This document shows positions 11,818-22,808 of a stretch of DNA of 64,000 nucleotides, in pieces (the stretch's first letter is position 1; every line of letters starts with the position of its first letter). A program made the position numbers and the translations under genes. The notes under the pieces are model-generated. The model made no database searches and was not told the DNA's origin. It was given only the letters and a program-made list of their open reading frames with translations. Source of the DNA: Adiantum capillus-veneris (lineage: Eukaryota; Streptophyta; Polypodiopsida; Polypodiales; Pteridaceae); assembly GCA_014529385.2 (NCBI GenBank), contig CM043944.1:78199884-78263883 (forward strand), read 5' to 3'.

Positions 11818-12084
11818 TGTGTGTGTGTGTGTGCCATTGGAGATGAGTGTGTAAGGAAGAGTGGGATAATTTTGGGAATTGAGTTGAGTGTGAGAGGATA
11901 TGAGTATGTGTTTTTGTTGGTTGAACTTTTGATCATGCATGGAGGACCTTCACATCGGCTTGGTTGGCGTCTGTTATGATCCCAAGCCTCATCGTCACCG
12001 ACTCTCTACACGCATCTTGTCTTGTAATCCCCACAGATTGCTTCTTGATTCGAGTGAAGAAGGACCTATTTGGGTGAGTTTTCT
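11286..12084 (+). repeat. Left part of an LTR-like sequence (Element 3) interrupted by Element 2
   Basis: The sequence up to 12084 continues, minus one TTTCT, at 21168, where an LTR-like end (TGTCA at 21251-21255) and primer site follow. This part therefore probably belongs to the LTR of Element 3. Its own start was not located. It contains a GT microsatellite at 11735-11833. No coding frame is credible. Confidence 0.5.
11735..11833. repeat. (GT)n microsatellite
   Basis: About 99 bp of GT with two AT interruptions. HTHT and CVCV frames on both strands come only from this repeat. Confidence 0.95.
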
Positions 12085-13094
12085 TGTAATGAAATTTGCC
12101 TATTCAATTTGAGAGTAGCGGAATTTAATGAGAGTACTTTCAAGAAATGATTTTGTGAGCATAGCGGGTTGACATAATTGAAGATAGCAACATAATCATA
12201 GCAATTAGTTAACTTGGCATAGACAATACTTTTGCAAGAGAGATAATTTAGAGAACATGACAACAGTTGAGGACCGGATTTATGTGGAGCCGGTCCCCCC
12301 TCCAATAGGCATTTGTATTATGATTTCTCCCATAAAGGGAGACTTGTTACAATACATTCTTTGTGTTCCTTGTGACCTAGGTGACGCAATGAAGATGGAA
12401 AGCTTCATGCATCATCATCATAGCATAACCTAAACTTGAAGAAAGCTTTAACTATACCAAGCCTCAGTCCCAAGACCTCAAACACCTTCGAAGGTGGAGA
12501 GAGCTAGCAGGGAATGAGGGTAGAGAAGAGGAAGAAGAAACATTTCATACGAGAAAGAGCTAGTTCCTCACTTATCATAACTCTTGTGCTAGCATACATA
12601 ATAGCATAGTAATGAAGAAAAAATAGATGGCAAGCTCAAGCATTGAAGCATGGCTCTTGGATGGATTTGCACTCCATAGCCAAGAGTGTTGGTGTAGGCT
12701 CTCAACCTCTACTTGCTTGGAGAAAGAGAGGGAGCTCTTGCACTTTGCATAGTACACAATGAGAGTGTTTGTGAGTGTGTGTGGGTGAGTATACCCCCTA
12801 AGCACCCCCCTAGCTTGCTTGGGTCGACCCCCCCTTGCAGCTCATTGGACCCCTCCAGGCCTAGCCAATCACAAGCAGGAGCCATTACAAGCAACAGGGA
12901 TAGCCTTGGGACAAGTGTCCCCCTTTCCCCTTTGAGAGAGAGGACTTGATAAATGCAAAATCAATTAATTAAATATCCTTTATTATCATTGGACCCCTTG
13001 GGTGGCCAACCAATAGGTTTCAGGCACACCATGAGGGCAACATGAGGAGGAACTTGACAAGTGTCCTTGCTGCCTCTTCAAGCTGGGGCTTCCC

Positions 13095-13201
<107 letters not shown>

Positions 13202-13369
13202 CTCTCTCATCCCCCCCCCTTGTAGGCTCGCCCCCCTCCTTGTAGGGATCTTTTTGACTTTGGATGAGCAAGCCCCTTAGTCATCAAGCATGACTAAGCA
13301 CTTGAAGTAGGGGGTGTTCCCACAAGCATCTCAGGAAAGCTTCTCAAGGCACTTCAAGCACCTTAATCA

Positions 13370-13620
13370 TGCACCAAGTCAAGCACCTCAAGCATCTTAA
13401 TCAAGCACCTCAAGCATGGAGCCAGTCAAGCACCTCAAGCATCTTAATCAAGCACCTCAAGCATGACAAGCACCTCAAGCATGGAGCCAGTCAAGCACCT
13501 CAAGCATCTTAATCAAGCACCTCAAGCATGGAGCCAGTCAAGCACCTCAAGCATCTTAATCAAGCACCTCAAGCATGACAAGCACCTCAAGTAGGAAAAG
13601 CACCTCAAGCACGACAAGCA
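13370..13620. repeat. Minisatellite CAAGCACCTCAAGCATCTTA-type in left LTR
   Basis: Many tandem copies of CAAGCACCTCAAGCA, alternating with ATCTTAAT and ATGGAGCCAGT variants. The right LTR has far fewer copies (20770-20870). The array has expanded here or contracted there since insertion. Confidence 0.9.
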
Positions 13621-13925
13621 CCTCGAGTTTGGGCCGGGTTCCCACCTCAAGCTCAGCCCTAGCTTACCTAAGGTCAAAGGACTTTTACACACATTATTGG
13701 AGGTCTTCAATGAAGCTAACCCTAAGGTCTTATGCTCCATTGGTTAGCCTTGCTCTTGATAGACCATCTCCCATTTGGGCCCCTTTACTATTGTCCCCGT
13801 GTTGAGATAGATCTATAAGCACATATCTATATCTTAACACTTGTTCCCGTTTATTCTCCCACATTAAGTGATCAATTTAATATGAGAAAATCATTTGGGT
13901 TGGTTAGATATTAGATTTTATGACA

Positions 13926-13940
13926 TTACCTCTCTCTTGA
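13926..13940 (-). other. Polypurine tract of Element 2
   Basis: Read on the minus strand, TCAAGAGAGAGGTAA directly precedes the TGTCATAA start of the 3' LTR. It is purine-rich and rightly placed. The stretch 13941-14320 between it and the end of pol has no gene. Confidence 0.6.
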
Positions 13941-14320
13941 AATCATAGTCGTCCTCGACTATGAGGTAGAAGAGATAAAGCCTTAGTCATTAGTCAATCG
14001 TACTTAGCGGGTAGAGGATCCCTTTTTTACCCTACGACATCTTTCCAAGATGGATGACTAATCCATTTGGTGCTTGGGAGACATAGCTGCCGCAAGCATG
14101 TCTGCTCTTTAGTCCATTTCATTCTCCCAAAGTAGAGTGACAAATTCTACTTGGTGTTTGAGAGACGTCGTCGTCACAAACATGATTCTAAGCATGCATA
14201 CTAGTTAAATTTGTGCACAATTAAAAAGAGGACTAGTCTTATAAGACAAAAACATGAGTCATTTAAAAGAAATTTGTGAATTTGCTTACTCTAATGTAGC
14301 ATTGTAAGCATTGACAAGGT

Positions 14321-15769
14321 TCATACTATCCTTAAGTGCACTCCTTGCATCCATCTAGCATCTTCAAAAGGATAATTTTTGAACTTAATAAGATACCGTC
14401 GGATTATCTTACCATGTCGTAGTACCTTGTCTTCATGCCGAAGGACAGCTTCGGGTTGTAGCACCTCTTCTTGGTCTTCAACTTCGGGAGGGTCTTCAAT
14501 AATTGGTTCAGTTGGTGGATCTCCTTTGTAAGGCTTAAGTAGGCTTACATGAAAGGCATTGTGTATAAGCCAATGGTTGGGCAACTTGAGTTGATAAGCC
14601 GTCTCATTGATGGGCTTCAAGATTTGGAAAGGACCATAGTATCTTTTTGCTAGTTTAGCATAATACTTTTGATGGCCCGTAGGATTTTTGCCCGTCGTTT
14701 GCCTTAATCGAGCCTTAGGAAACTTGAGTAAGACCCAATCATTTTCTTTGCACATTAAGGCTCTTCTGTGCTTATCAGCAGTAGATTTTTGCCTTTGTTG
14801 AGAGATGGCTATAGCCTCCCTAATCTTTTGAAAAGATTCTTGTAGGTCACGGCTATACTCATCGGCGGCGAAGATCTTCCCATGTACTTTGAGTAGCAAG
14901 GGACTTTTAGGTCTTCCCTCTATGATCTCGAAAGGTGCTTTCCCCGTAGAAGTATGGACAGTATTATTGTAGGCATACTCTACTAGAGGTAAATACTTTT
15001 CCCATTGTGAGCATTGATCTACTTCGGTAACATAAGTCTTGAGTAGATCGAGTATCGTAAGATTGGCTATCTCACTTTGGCCATCCGTTTGTGGGTGATA
15101 GGCCGAAGAGAAATTCAATCTTGTTCCTAGATTTTCAAAGAGACCTTTCCAGAAATTACTAGTCATTCTAGGATCTCTATCTGACACGATGGATGTGGGT
15201 AATCCATGGTGCTTGAAAATCTGAGATATGAAGAGAGTTGCCATTTGATGTGCCTTAATAGTCTTTTTGACAGGAATAAAATGTGCTTGCTTGCTAAACC
15301 TGTCGATTATTGTCCATATTCCTGTATTCCCATGGATAGACTTGGGTAATCCAAAGATGAAATCCATGGATATACTCTCCCATGGCGAATTTGGAATATG
15401 CAATGGTTGGAGTAATCCAGGTTTCTTCCCTCTATCATACTTGGTCTTTTGGCATACTACACATTTTGAAACATACTCTTGTATGTCCACTTTCATGGTA
15501 GGCCAATAGAAATACGTCACTACTCCTCGGAGAGTAGGTTGAATACCTCTATGCCCTGCATATGGAGGAGAATGGGATTCATACATAACCTTCTCACGAA
15601 GGGAATGGGTAACACATAGCCTATTGCCGTGGAGAAGATAACCATCCTGCAAGGTGAATGGTTCCTCTTTCTTCCCCAAAGCAAGGGCTGACATTATGTC
15701 TCTAAAGTCAAGGTCAGTAGCATACTCATCTATCATAGAGGATAGATCATTGTGAGTAGCTATAGACAC
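14321..15769 (-). CDS. Element 2 integrase part of pol
   Basis: This open frame of about 480 codons holds the whole integrase. The zinc-binding module has the H-x-H and C-x2-C pairs (HSPPYAGHRG and CVVCQKTKY). The core shows Asp in SMDFIFGLP, Asp in SIVSDRDPR and Glu in DGQSEIANL, the D-D-E triad. The C-terminal part (KRYYGPFQILKPI, FHVSLLKPYKG) leads into a chromodomain-like tail, IIRRYLIKFKNYPFEDARWM. The enzyme would insert the element cDNA in the nucleus, and the tail could bind chromatin marks. The frame is separated from the RT part by a 1-nt shift near 15778, so it was once one pol protein. The apparent start at 15769 is only the edge of the open frame. Confidence 0.88.
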   Translation of the reverse strand: MSIATHNDLSSMIDEYATDLDFRDIMSALALGKKEEPFTLQDGYLLHGNRLCVTHSLREKVMYESHSPPYAGHRGIQPTLRGVVTYFYWPTMKVDIQEYVSKCVVCQKTKYDRGKKPGLLQPLHIPNSPWESISMDFIFGLPKSIHGNTGIWTIIDRFSKQAHFIPVKKTIKAHQMATLFISQIFKHHGLPTSIVSDRDPRMTSNFWKGLFENLGTRLNFSSAYHPQTDGQSEIANLTILDLLKTYVTEVDQCSQWEKYLPLVEYAYNNTVHTSTGKAPFEIIEGRPKSPLLLKVHGKIFAADEYSRDLQESFQKIREAIAISQQRQKSTADKHRRALMCKENDWVLLKFPKARLRQTTGKNPTGHQKYYAKLAKRYYGPFQILKPINETAYQLKLPNHWLIHNAFHVSLLKPYKGDPPTEPIIEDPPEVEDQEEVLQPEAVLRHEDKVLRHGKIIRRYLIKFKNYPFEDARWMQGVHLRIV

Positions 15770-16977
15770 CGCATTAACTTTTGGTGTCGTGAAAGTGCAT
15801 CGGCAACTTGATTGTGCTTACCAACTATGTGAGCAATATGGAAATTAAATTGCGAAAGAAAATTTGCCCACCTCATTTGTTTGTCGGAAAGCTTGGTTTG
15901 TGTCATGAAATACTTGAGACTTTGGTGGTCGGTTCGTAGGATAAATGGAGTCCCCAATAGGCAGTGCTTCCATGTGTCTAGGGCATGTAGAACAGCTAAA
16001 AGCTCTTTCTCATAAATTCCCAAGACTCGTTCATCACTATTGAGCCTTCGGCTCTCATATGCTATGGCATGCCCTTCTTGAAGCAAAACCGCTCCAAGGC
16101 AATCACCACACGCATCACATTGGACCTCAAATGGCTTTGAGAGATCCGGAAGCACGAGGACTGGTTGGGAAGTAAGCTTCTCTTTGAGTTTTTCAAAAGC
16201 ATTTTGCTCCTTAGCAGTCCATACAAACTTAACGTTCTTCTTTGTTAAGTCGTGTAGTGGTCCTGCTACTTGAGAGAATTTTTCTATGAAGCGTCTATAG
16301 TATGCACACATACCAATAAAGCTTCTTAGCTCATGTAGATTCCTTGGGTTAGGCCATGATTTTATTACCTCTAACTTTGATGGATCCATACGAATACCAT
16401 CGTGAGAGATAATATGACCTAGATATTGAATCTCTTGAAGGAAGAATTCACTTTTCTTTTGGTTGAGAAAAAGTTTGTTCTCCCTCAAGGCTTGAAAAAT
16501 CACTTGGAGATGTTGCTTATGTTCCTGTTCTTTGATGATATCATCATCTACTCCAAGTGATTTTTCAAGCCTTGAGGGAGAACATAAGCAACATCTCCAA
16601 GTGATTTTACGATATGGTCTAAAAATTTTCTCCATGAGACGATTGAAAGTAGCTGGTGCATTAGTCAAGCCAAAAGGAATGACTAGATATTCATAAAGAC
16701 CAAATGTTGTGCGAAACGCGGTCTTTAGGATATCTTCATCCAGTATCCTTATTTGATGATAGCCACTCTTAAGGTCAATCCTACTGAAGTAGGTAGAGCC
16801 TTGTAGCTTATCAAACAGATCTTCTACCCGAGGCACGGGAAATCTGTTTTTTATAGTGATATGGTTTAGTGCTCGATAGTCCACACACATACGGTATGTA
16901 CCATCTTTCTTTTGCACTAAAAGGACTGGAGAACAAAAGGGAGAGGAACTAGGCCTCACCATCCCTTTGTCTACCAA
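15760..16977 (-). pseudogene. Element 2 reverse transcriptase and RNase H with a fold-back in the catalytic motif
   Basis: The frame is open for 405 codons from VDKGMVRPSSSPFCSPVLLV (RT start) through CVDYRALNHITIKNRFPVPR and DLKSGYHQIRI to PFGLTNAPATFNRLM. Where the F-x-DD motif is expected the protein reads RKITWRCCLCSPSRLEK and then rejoins the family at EHKQHLQVIFQALRE. A segment here has been replaced by inverted sequence (16499-16605), and the coding strand of the motif now lies on the plus strand (FFDDIIIYSK at 16528-16557). The RNase H (FEVQCDACGDCLGAVL, LRTDHQSLKYF, VADALSRHQK) looks intact. Without the catalytic Asp pair in context, RT is most likely dead although the frame stays open. 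Confidence 0.9.
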
Positions 16978-17223
16978 TTCCTATACTTGCCTCATAATCT
17001 CCTCTAGTTGAGCTTGTGAGACTCAATAAGGAGGTTTGTTAGGCGGTGAGCTTCCTGGAAGGAGCTCAATACGATGGTCATCATCCCCTCGTTTTGGAGG
17101 TAGGTCCATAGGGATATCATCGATGAACACATCTTGGAATCCTTTTAGAAAAGTAGACAAGTCTAACTCTTCTTGATTCCTATCATTTTCATTTGATGAA
17201 ACATTATTAGCTTTTAGAGACTC
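16978..17223 (-). pseudogene. Element 2 gag-pol link with three stops
   Basis: Translation continues in the same frame as the gag-protease part and the RT part: LSTFLKGFQDVFIDDIPMDL, HRIELLPGSSPP, AQLEEIMRQV. This is the usual connector before RT. It is cut by TAA (17224-17226), TGA (17023-17025) and TAG (16981-16983). Each would be an ordinary codon (CAA, CGA, CAG) after one C-to-T reversal, so these look like single mutations. Gag, protease and RT were therefore probably one long frame. Confidence 0.8.
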
Positions 17224-19131
17224 TTAGACATAAATCATGTACGTAGAAACTGAGCTCTTCATTGATTTATGAAAAGAAAGAGGATTTACAAGTGGAATAG
17301 TGCGACCACGCTCACTAGCATCTATATACATGTTCTTTCCCCTGTAGGTGAAGTAAATTCTCCTTTCAGGGAACTTCATGTTGGCAGCCATGCGATCAAA
17401 CCATGGTGCCCCTAGGATAACATCCTGATGTTGGAGAGGAGAGATAAAGAAGTCTTCTTTATCGACATAGCTTTGGACATGAAGCCTCAACTTCCCAATC
17501 AAGGGAGTAACGGAGGCTTGTTGTCCCTTGAAATATGTATCAGCTGTTACTATATCTCCCATCTCAAAAGCTTGAATGCCCAAGTTGGTGGCCAACTCTA
17601 TTGATATGAAGTTGATAGTAGAGCCTGGGTCAAACAAGATGAAGGCATCATGCTCTCTTACCTTTCCCCACGCATAGGAAAGTGATGATCCTTTGCAATG
17701 AGCATCCTCTTTTGGAGCTTCGACGGTGAAAGCCCTAGGAGTCTCATTCGGAGTATTCTTCTTGGGGCAAGAACGATAGCCATGTCCTTGCTCCCCACAC
17801 TTGAAACACTTATGGTCCTTGCGAAAAGCTTCAAGCTCTTCAGGAGAGAGTTTGTTTTTACCTTTGTAAACTCCCTTCTCCTTGGACCGATTGTTGTTGT
17901 TGGAAGTGCCTTGGGAATTATTTTGAGCATTGGATTTCCCCTTTGTATCATTTTTATCTTTGTTTTCCATGGGCTTGACATTACGTCTAGCCCCTTGATG
18001 GAAATTGATGCGTGAAGCAACCATGGTGTGGTGGATTACTTCAGTAATAGTACCGGACCGTTGAGAGTTGATGTATTCGGCCATCTCTTCAGGTAATCCC
18101 GCACAGAATTGTTGTCTTTGCTCGGCAAAGTCTATCTTTTGAAAGACAGTAGCTTTGAGATGTAAATCCCAAAACTTGTCTACATACTTGTTGATAGACT
18201 CATGAGAGAGAAGCTTCAAGCCGAGCCATTCGGTAAGAACTTTATCTTTAGTATCACTTGGAAGAAATTGCTTCATGATGGAAACTCGTAGAGTTTTCCA
18301 TGTCTTTGGGGCTTCTCCATTGCCACGAAGGCTAGCCCACCATTGACGAGCTGATTTTTGGAAGTGCATAGCTACATGGCATAGCTTGGAGGACTCTGTG
18401 AAGCCCTCGTCCCCAAAGGCCGCATCAAATTGCTGGATGAAGGCCAACACTTTGTCGGTAGCACCAAAGGTGCCATCATAGGTGAGAAAAGAGATACTCT
18501 TTCCTCCCTCCTTGAACTTCTTTAGCTTTTGTGACCTTCTCCATGCAGGAAATGATTTGCGATGTCCTCCCCTCTTGTATTCTCTAGGAGAATAGCCATA
18601 ACTTTCATCGGAAGAGAAGGAAGGTGAAGAAGAAGGAGAAGAGGGTGACCTCTTCCTAGCCCTTTTCTTCCTTTGTTTCCTCTCTTGCCTTTCAGAGTGA
18701 TGAGGAGAAGGACTATGGGTTTCTCTTTTCCTCTTGGGAGGAGTAGGCGATCGTCTAGACCGCCCTCTTCGTGGAGCCACATCTTCAGAAGAACTTAGAC
18801 TGTCATTGCTTTCTTTCTCTTTGGATTCCTCCTCTCGAATGGGAGAGAGTCTTCTTTTGGGGGTCTCTTCAAGAGGCCTCCTAAGCTCTCTCTCCTCTGG
18901 GAGAGGAAGGGAAATTCCATAAGCACGAAGTTGTTGAGTAACTTCGGCTTGCAAAACAGGGTTGCCCATAGCTTGTTGCAACCTAATGACGAGATAATTC
19001 ACAAACATGGGAGCATCATCATTAGCACCTTCATGTGCAAAATCAAAGCTATCGATGTTCATTCTACTCTCTTGATTATTGTCAGCCATGTTAACAAAAT
19101 TTATGTTTATACTTAGTGTATGCTTTGGCAA
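17224..19131 (-). CDS. Element 2 gag-protease
   Basis: The likely start is the Met of MADNNQESRMNIDSF at about 19089, since the earlier in-frame Met has no family-like context. An Arg/Ser-rich disordered stretch (about 18570-18830) is followed by the capsid-like region (DKVLAFIQQFDAAFGDEGF, WWASLRGNGEAPKTW, CAGLPEEMAEYINSQR), a CCHC zinc knuckle CFKCGEQGHGYRSC near 17775-17820, and a protease with the active-site loop ILFDPGSTINFIS near 17600-17650. The tetrapeptide is DPGS rather than D-[S/T]-G-A, so protease activity is uncertain. Gag would form the particle and bind RNA. The frame ends at the TAA at 17224. Confidence 0.88.
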   Translation of the reverse strand: MPKHTLSININFVNMADNNQESRMNIDSFDFAHEGANDDAPMFVNYLVIRLQQAMGNPVLQAEVTQQLRAYGISLPLPEERELRRPLEETPKRRLSPIREEESKEKESNDSLSSSEDVAPRRGRSRRSPTPPKRKRETHSPSPHHSERQERKQRKKRARKRSPSSPSSSPSFSSDESYGYSPREYKRGGHRKSFPAWRRSQKLKKFKEGGKSISFLTYDGTFGATDKVLAFIQQFDAAFGDEGFTESSKLCHVAMHFQKSARQWWASLRGNGEAPKTWKTLRVSIMKQFLPSDTKDKVLTEWLGLKLLSHESINKYVDKFWDLHLKATVFQKIDFAEQRQQFCAGLPEEMAEYINSQRSGTITEVIHHTMVASRINFHQGARRNVKPMENKDKNDTKGKSNAQNNSQGTSNNNNRSKEKGVYKGKNKLSPEELEAFRKDHKCFKCGEQGHGYRSCPKKNTPNETPRAFTVEAPKEDAHCKGSSLSYAWGKVREHDAFILFDPGSTINFISIELATNLGIQAFEMGDIVTADTYFKGQQASVTPLIGKLRLHVQSYVDKEDFFISPLQHQDVILGAPWFDRMAANMKFPERRIYFTYRGKNMYIDASERGRTIPLVNPLSFHKSMKSSVSTYMIYV

Positions 19132-19484
19132 TACAAAACCTTAGTTGCCACTCCTCTTAGCCTTTGAAAATCGACTCTTAAGTATCTACACCCACGGCTC
19201 AAAGTAGTTAATTATAGAGAGTAGAGGAGTAGGTCTAACATAGCAGAGTTGCCAAGGGCTAGCTCCTTTCGGACTTCTTATGGCTCAATAATGGTAAAGC
19301 CGTAGGCAAGTCTAAAATGACTCCATTATTAAGTCCAAAGCTCCCGAGGTGTGCACCATCCCCCACATAGTGGGCTTAACAAAACCGATATGAGATCCCA
19401 TTTCCACTTACTCTATTATAATTAACAACATCAACCATTTATAGGCTACTTAAGGACCTCTCTTCTTAAGCAAGAAAAGAGAAA

Positions 19485-19502
19485 CCAAATGCTCTGATAC
19501 CA
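19485..19502 (-). other. Element 2 primer binding site, tRNA-iMet type
   Basis: On the minus strand this reads TGGTATCAGAGCATTTGG, the standard plant initiator-tRNA primer site, starting 2 nt after the LTR end (CATTACA then T). The leader to the gag start (19090-19484) has no other gene. Confidence 0.95.
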
Positions 19503-19503
19503 A

Positions 19504-20513
19504 TGTAATGGAATTTGCCTATTCAATTTGAGAGTAGCGGAATTTAATGAGAGTACTTTCAAGAAATGATTTTGTGAGCATAGCGGGTTGACATAATTGA
19601 AGATAGCAACATAATCATAGCAATTAGTTAACTTGGCATAGACAATACTTTTGCAAGAGAGATAATTTAGAGAACATGACAACAGTTGAGGACCGGATTT
19701 ATGTGGAGCCGGTCCCCCCTCCAATAGGCATTTGTATTATGATTTCTCCCATAAAGGGAGACTTGTTACAATACATTCTTTGTGTTCCTTGTGACCTAGG
19801 TGACGCAATGAAGATGGAAAGCTTCATGCATCATCATCATAGCATAACCTAAACTTGAAGAAAGCTTTAACTATACCAAGCCTCAGTCCCAAGACCTCAA
19901 ACACCTTCGAAGGTGGAGAGAGCTAGCAGGGAATGAGGGTAGAGAAGAGGAAGAAGAAACATTTCATACGAGAAAGAGCTAGTTCCTCACTTATCATAAC
20001 TCTTGTGCTAGCATACATAATAGCATAGTAATGAAGAAAAAATAGATGGCAAGCTCAAGCATTGAAGCATGGCTCTTGGATGGATTTGCACTCCATAGCC
20101 AAGAGTGTTGGTGTAGGCTCTCAACCTCTACTTGCTTGGAGAAAGAGAGGGAGCTCTTGCACTTTGCATAGTACACAATGAGAGTGTTTGTGAGTGTGTG
20201 TGGGTGAGTATACCCCCTAAGCACCCCCCTAGCTTGCTTGGGTCGACCCCCCCTTGTAGCTCATTGGACCCCTCCAGGCCTAGCCAATCACAAGCAGGAG
20301 CCATTACAAGCAACAGGGATAGCCTTGGGACAAGTGTCCCCCTTTCCCCTTTGAGAGAGAGGACTTGATAAATGCAAAATCAATTAATTAAATATCCTTT
20401 ATTATCATTGGACCCCTTGGGTGGCCAACCAATAGGTTTCAGGCACACCATGAGGGCAACATGAGGAGGAACTTGACAAGTTTCCTTGCTGCCTCTTCAA
20501 GCTGGGGCTTCCC

Positions 20514-20598
<85 letters not shown>

Positions 20599-21167
20599 CT
20601 CTCTCATCCCCCCCCCCCCCCCCCCTTGTAGGCTCGCCCCCCTCCTTGATCTTTTTGACTTTGGATGAGCAAGCCCCTTAGTCATCAAGCATGACTAAGC
20701 ACTTGAAGTAGGGGGTGTTCCCACAAGCATCTCAGGCAAGCTTCTCAAGGCACTTCAAGCACCTTAATCATGCACCAATTCAAGCACCTCAAGCATCTTA
20801 ATCAAGCACCTCAAGCATGACAAGCACCTCAAGCACGACAAGCACCTCAAGAACGACAAGCACCTCGAGTTTGGGCCGGGTTCCCACCTCAAGCTCAACC
20901 CTAGCTTACCTAAGGTCAAAGGACTTTTACACACATTATTGGAGGTCTTCAATGAAGCTAACCCTAAGGTCTTATGCTCCATTGGTTAGCCTTGCTCTTG
21001 ATAGACCATCTCCCATTTGGGCCCCTTTACTATTGGTCCCGTGTTGAGATAGATCTATAAGCACATATCTATATCTTAACACTTGTTCCCGTTTATTCTC
21101 CCACATTAAGTGATCAATTTAATTTGAGAAAATCATTTGGGTTGGTTAGATATTAGATTTTATGACA
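19504..21167 (-). repeat. Element 2 5' LTR (right copy)
   Basis: Matches 12085-13925 with only scattered substitutions, for example TTTCCTTG for TGTCCTTG before the GT run. It is shorter through fewer minisatellite copies and a shorter GT array, but has a longer C run after the GT repeat (20611-20625). The target duplication TTTCT follows at 21168. Confidence 0.95.
20515..20597. repeat. (GT)n microsatellite in Element 2 right LTR
   Basis: About 83 bp of pure GT, matching the longer run at 13096-13201 in the other LTR. Confidence 0.95.
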
Positions 21168-21255
21168 TTTCTCTACCATTTGGGTGTGTGAGTGTCCATA
21201 TCAAGCTGCAAGCAGGCTATGCTATAGAGGTGAACGCTTTCAGCCCTCCTTGTCA
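21168..21255 (+). repeat. End of the Element 3 LTR
   Basis: Begins with the second TTTCT and ends TGTCA, 5 nt before the primer-site-like TGGTGCCCCC. It is the continuation of 11286-12084 across Element 2. Confidence 0.6.
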
Positions 21256-21260
21256 GTTTT

Positions 21261-21278
21261 TGGTGCCCCCTATTGAAG
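21261..21278 (+). other. Candidate primer binding site of Element 3
   Basis: TGGTGCCCCCTATTGAAG resembles the Element 1 site at 4037 and sits at the same 5-nt distance from the LTR end, so the two elements are probably related. Confidence 0.55.
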
Positions 21279-21561
21279 AGAGCAAGAATTCTATGCATAC
21301 TTTTGGATTGCAGTTCTTGGAGGTTATTATGTATATGGTTGTGGGTCCTTTGGGACAAGCACCTATGTATGTGAAAATTGTGGGTAGCAATTGAGGTGGT
21401 AATTGAACTGGATTGCAGCCTTTGTTTAGGGTCATTAGGTTTTGTGAATCCAAGCATTGGGAGCTAGGTTACCCAGTGTGAGGTGGATAGGTACTTGAGC
21501 AATCCATTGACATCCCTTACCCTATCAATGTCACATGTAAGTGATTTTGTGGTGGACAAAG

Positions 21562-21940
21562 ATGGTGCAAAGCTTTCCTAAATTTCACGGATTGCCACAT
21601 GAAGACGCTAATGCGTTTGTGGAAAATATTGAAGTGGAACTTTTACTATATGGCATACAAGATCCTATTGTTATGCTGCATCATTTTGGTTACACCTTGC
21701 AAGGTGATGCAAGGGGGTGGTTGCAAGATTTTGAGGCACAAGCTCAAGCCAAAAATCCACCAATTGTGCTTGATTACAACCTAGTTAAGCATGCCTTTTT
21801 TAATCGCTTCAAAGAAGCAGAGGAGCCATATATTGTTTGGCATGAGATCCTAAATCATGTGCATAAGGAGAATCAAAGTGTTGATGATTACCTAAAGCGG
21901 TTTACACGTGTTTGGGATTGTTGGTGTGTATCTCTTGGAG
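21562..21940 (+). pseudogene. Element 3 gag, truncated
   Basis: The protein starts MVQSFPKFHGLPHEDANAFV and continues with YTLQGDARGWLQDFEAQAQA, LVKHAFFNRFKEAEEPYIVW and NQSVDDYLKRFTRVWDCW. This is a Ty3 gag: a K-F-x-G-x-x-x-EDA start, an R-x-W-x-x motif and an S-V-x-x-Y motif near the end of the capsid. After about 21940 the reading turns into unrelated residues and the minus-strand Element 5 sequence follows, so the rest of gag and all of pol are missing. There is no in-frame stop inside the recognisable part, so the loss is by truncation. Confidence 0.65.
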
Positions 21941-22195
21941 ATGATACAATCACAAAATGGAGCAGAAGCTTCACTCATAGGAGAAACTTACACAACCAAA
22001 ATAGCACAAAAACAGTGAGGAATTTGGTAAAATGGACAGCATCATTGCGTCCAGAACAGCCCAAAACCCCAGTCTACAATGTCAAGGTGCTCAAATCCGA
22101 CCTCGGATGAGCAGTTTACGGCCAAAACATGCTCCAAAAATAGCAAAAACACAGTTGCAGTTGTTCCTCTTCTCTCCACGTTTTTTTATCTCTAG

Positions 22196-22770
22196 TTCAC
22201 CAGTTCCCATACTTAGCTTTATTACTTGGGCACCTTTGGCCTTTTATATGACCTCAAACGGACCCCAAACAGGCCAAAAACTGACCTCGCAGTGCATAGT
22301 TGTCACCCTGCTGCATTCATCCGCACACCTGGCACTCAACTTTTTCCAATAATGCATCTCATAACCATGTGAAGTGGCCCCAAAAGATGGTCCTCATGAT
22401 GACCTCTCTGCATAATTATCACAAAAAAACACCCACGTTGTGTCTGTACTTATCCACGTGCAAATATTGACCCCATTCTTCCTCCTGACGCCACTAGATG
22501 CCATCTGACACACTTGCTTACCTCATGTCTTCGGCCCACGGATAGCTTCCTTGAGAATTTTTACGCACTACCAACTCCTCATTATTATAGAAAAAGCACA
22601 CTGGTACTGGTGATAATGAAAATCGATGCACTATGTACATGATGTCCTACCTGTACACATGTGGGCCCCACGCAACCACCTGGCTCTAGAAAATGGGCAA
22701 TCCTTTATTTGATGCATCATGCATGTGTATATACATATGCGCAATCCCTTGCTCCAAAAAACTCCTAACA
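22196..22770 (-). repeat. Element 5 LTR fragment, copy A
   Basis: Matches 23833-24359 over its length (for example the shared ACTTAGCTTTATTACTTGGG). On the minus strand it begins TGTTAGGAGTTTTTTGG, right after a purine tract AGGGGATGGGCAAAT (22774-22790), so it is the start of a 3' LTR. Its other end merges with unassigned sequence at 21940-22195. Confidence 0.7.
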
Positions 22771-22808
22771 TAATTTGCCCATCCCCTAGCCTGCTAGATC
22801 ATTCATGA

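Noticed and set aside
12066-12949. Matching frames in the two Element 2 LTRs (12066-12949 and 19446-20368)
   Set aside because: They are conserved only because the LTRs are young copies of each other, not because they encode protein.
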